28,945 nucleotides of DNA from positions 1 through 28,945 of IMG/VR virus record IMGVR_UViG_3300044614_000124; one strand, written 5' to 3'. The notes under the pieces are model-generated. The model did not search any database and was not told where the DNA came from. It saw nothing but the letters and a program-made list of their open reading frames with translations. How positions within the stretch are numbered: the first letter of the stretch is position 1; each line of letters opens with the position of its first letter. Origin of the DNA: a virus. This document shows, one piece after another, positions 28,932-28,945 of this stretch. Made by a program: the position numbers and the translations under genes.

Positions 28932-28945
28932 ACTCACGCAATTGA

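Overview
The window is one dense, single-strand (all +) block of a tailed-phage genome. The virion genes look like those of a T7-type podovirus: head-tail connector, scaffold, capsid, two tail-tube proteins, a run of internal/ejection proteins and a fibre with a T7 gp17-type N-terminus. The order terS - terL - portal - Bbp19-like - scaffold - capsid differs from T7, where terL lies at the end of the late genes; from memory it is closer to Bordetella BPP-1-like podoviruses. No host gene, integrase, tRNA, CRISPR array or RNA polymerase gene is visible. The host cannot be read from the sequence; a Gram-negative, possibly aquatic, proteobacterium is only a guess from the style of the proteins.

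Layout. 1-145: control region with AGATATCT palindromes and a promoter-like motif. 146-2223: small DNA-transaction genes (ribbon-helix-helix protein, PD-(D/E)XK nuclease, three short Cys-containing proteins, and a winged-helix replication-type protein whose gene carries iteron-like repeats). 2224-2545: GC-rich, hairpin-rich non-coding region. 2546-3455: a 52-aa unknown, an SSB-tailed protein and the probable small terminase. 3445-3931: an unknown and two tiny membrane proteins. 3931-5487: large terminase. 5488-5570: second control region. 5571-9776: three small unknown proteins, portal, cupin, Bbp19-like protein and scaffold. 9777-10030: terminator, third promoter-like motif and leader. 10031-11160: capsid and probable decoration protein, closed by a hairpin. 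11233-21149: tail tubes A and B and the ejection proteins. 21185-28514: an adsorption module with a long repeat-rich fibre, three glycine-rich adhesin-like proteins, small accessory proteins and a second fibre. 28527-28945: a holin-like protein and the start of a metallopeptidase-like gene.

Most genes overlap by 1-4 bases (ATGA, TAATG, GTGA), so translation is probably coupled and transcription runs in a few long units. Three copies of a motif GTCAAxT-xxCyAATAGwAT stand before the first gene, before the head genes and before the capsid gene. They are spaced unlike sigma-70 boxes and may be phage-specific promoters.

The best leads are: (a) an ejection-module protein containing motifs in the order and spacing of the HhH-GPD DNA glycosylase fold, with Lys450 and Asp471; (b) a complete 62-aa gene nested in another frame of that same gene; (c) iteron-like repeats inside the replication gene; (d) an HExxH protease motif interrupted by an in-frame TGA at the right edge; (e) three paralogous glycine-rich adhesin-like genes in a row; (f) the shared promoter-like motif. 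All family assignments come from reading motifs by eye; no database search was run.
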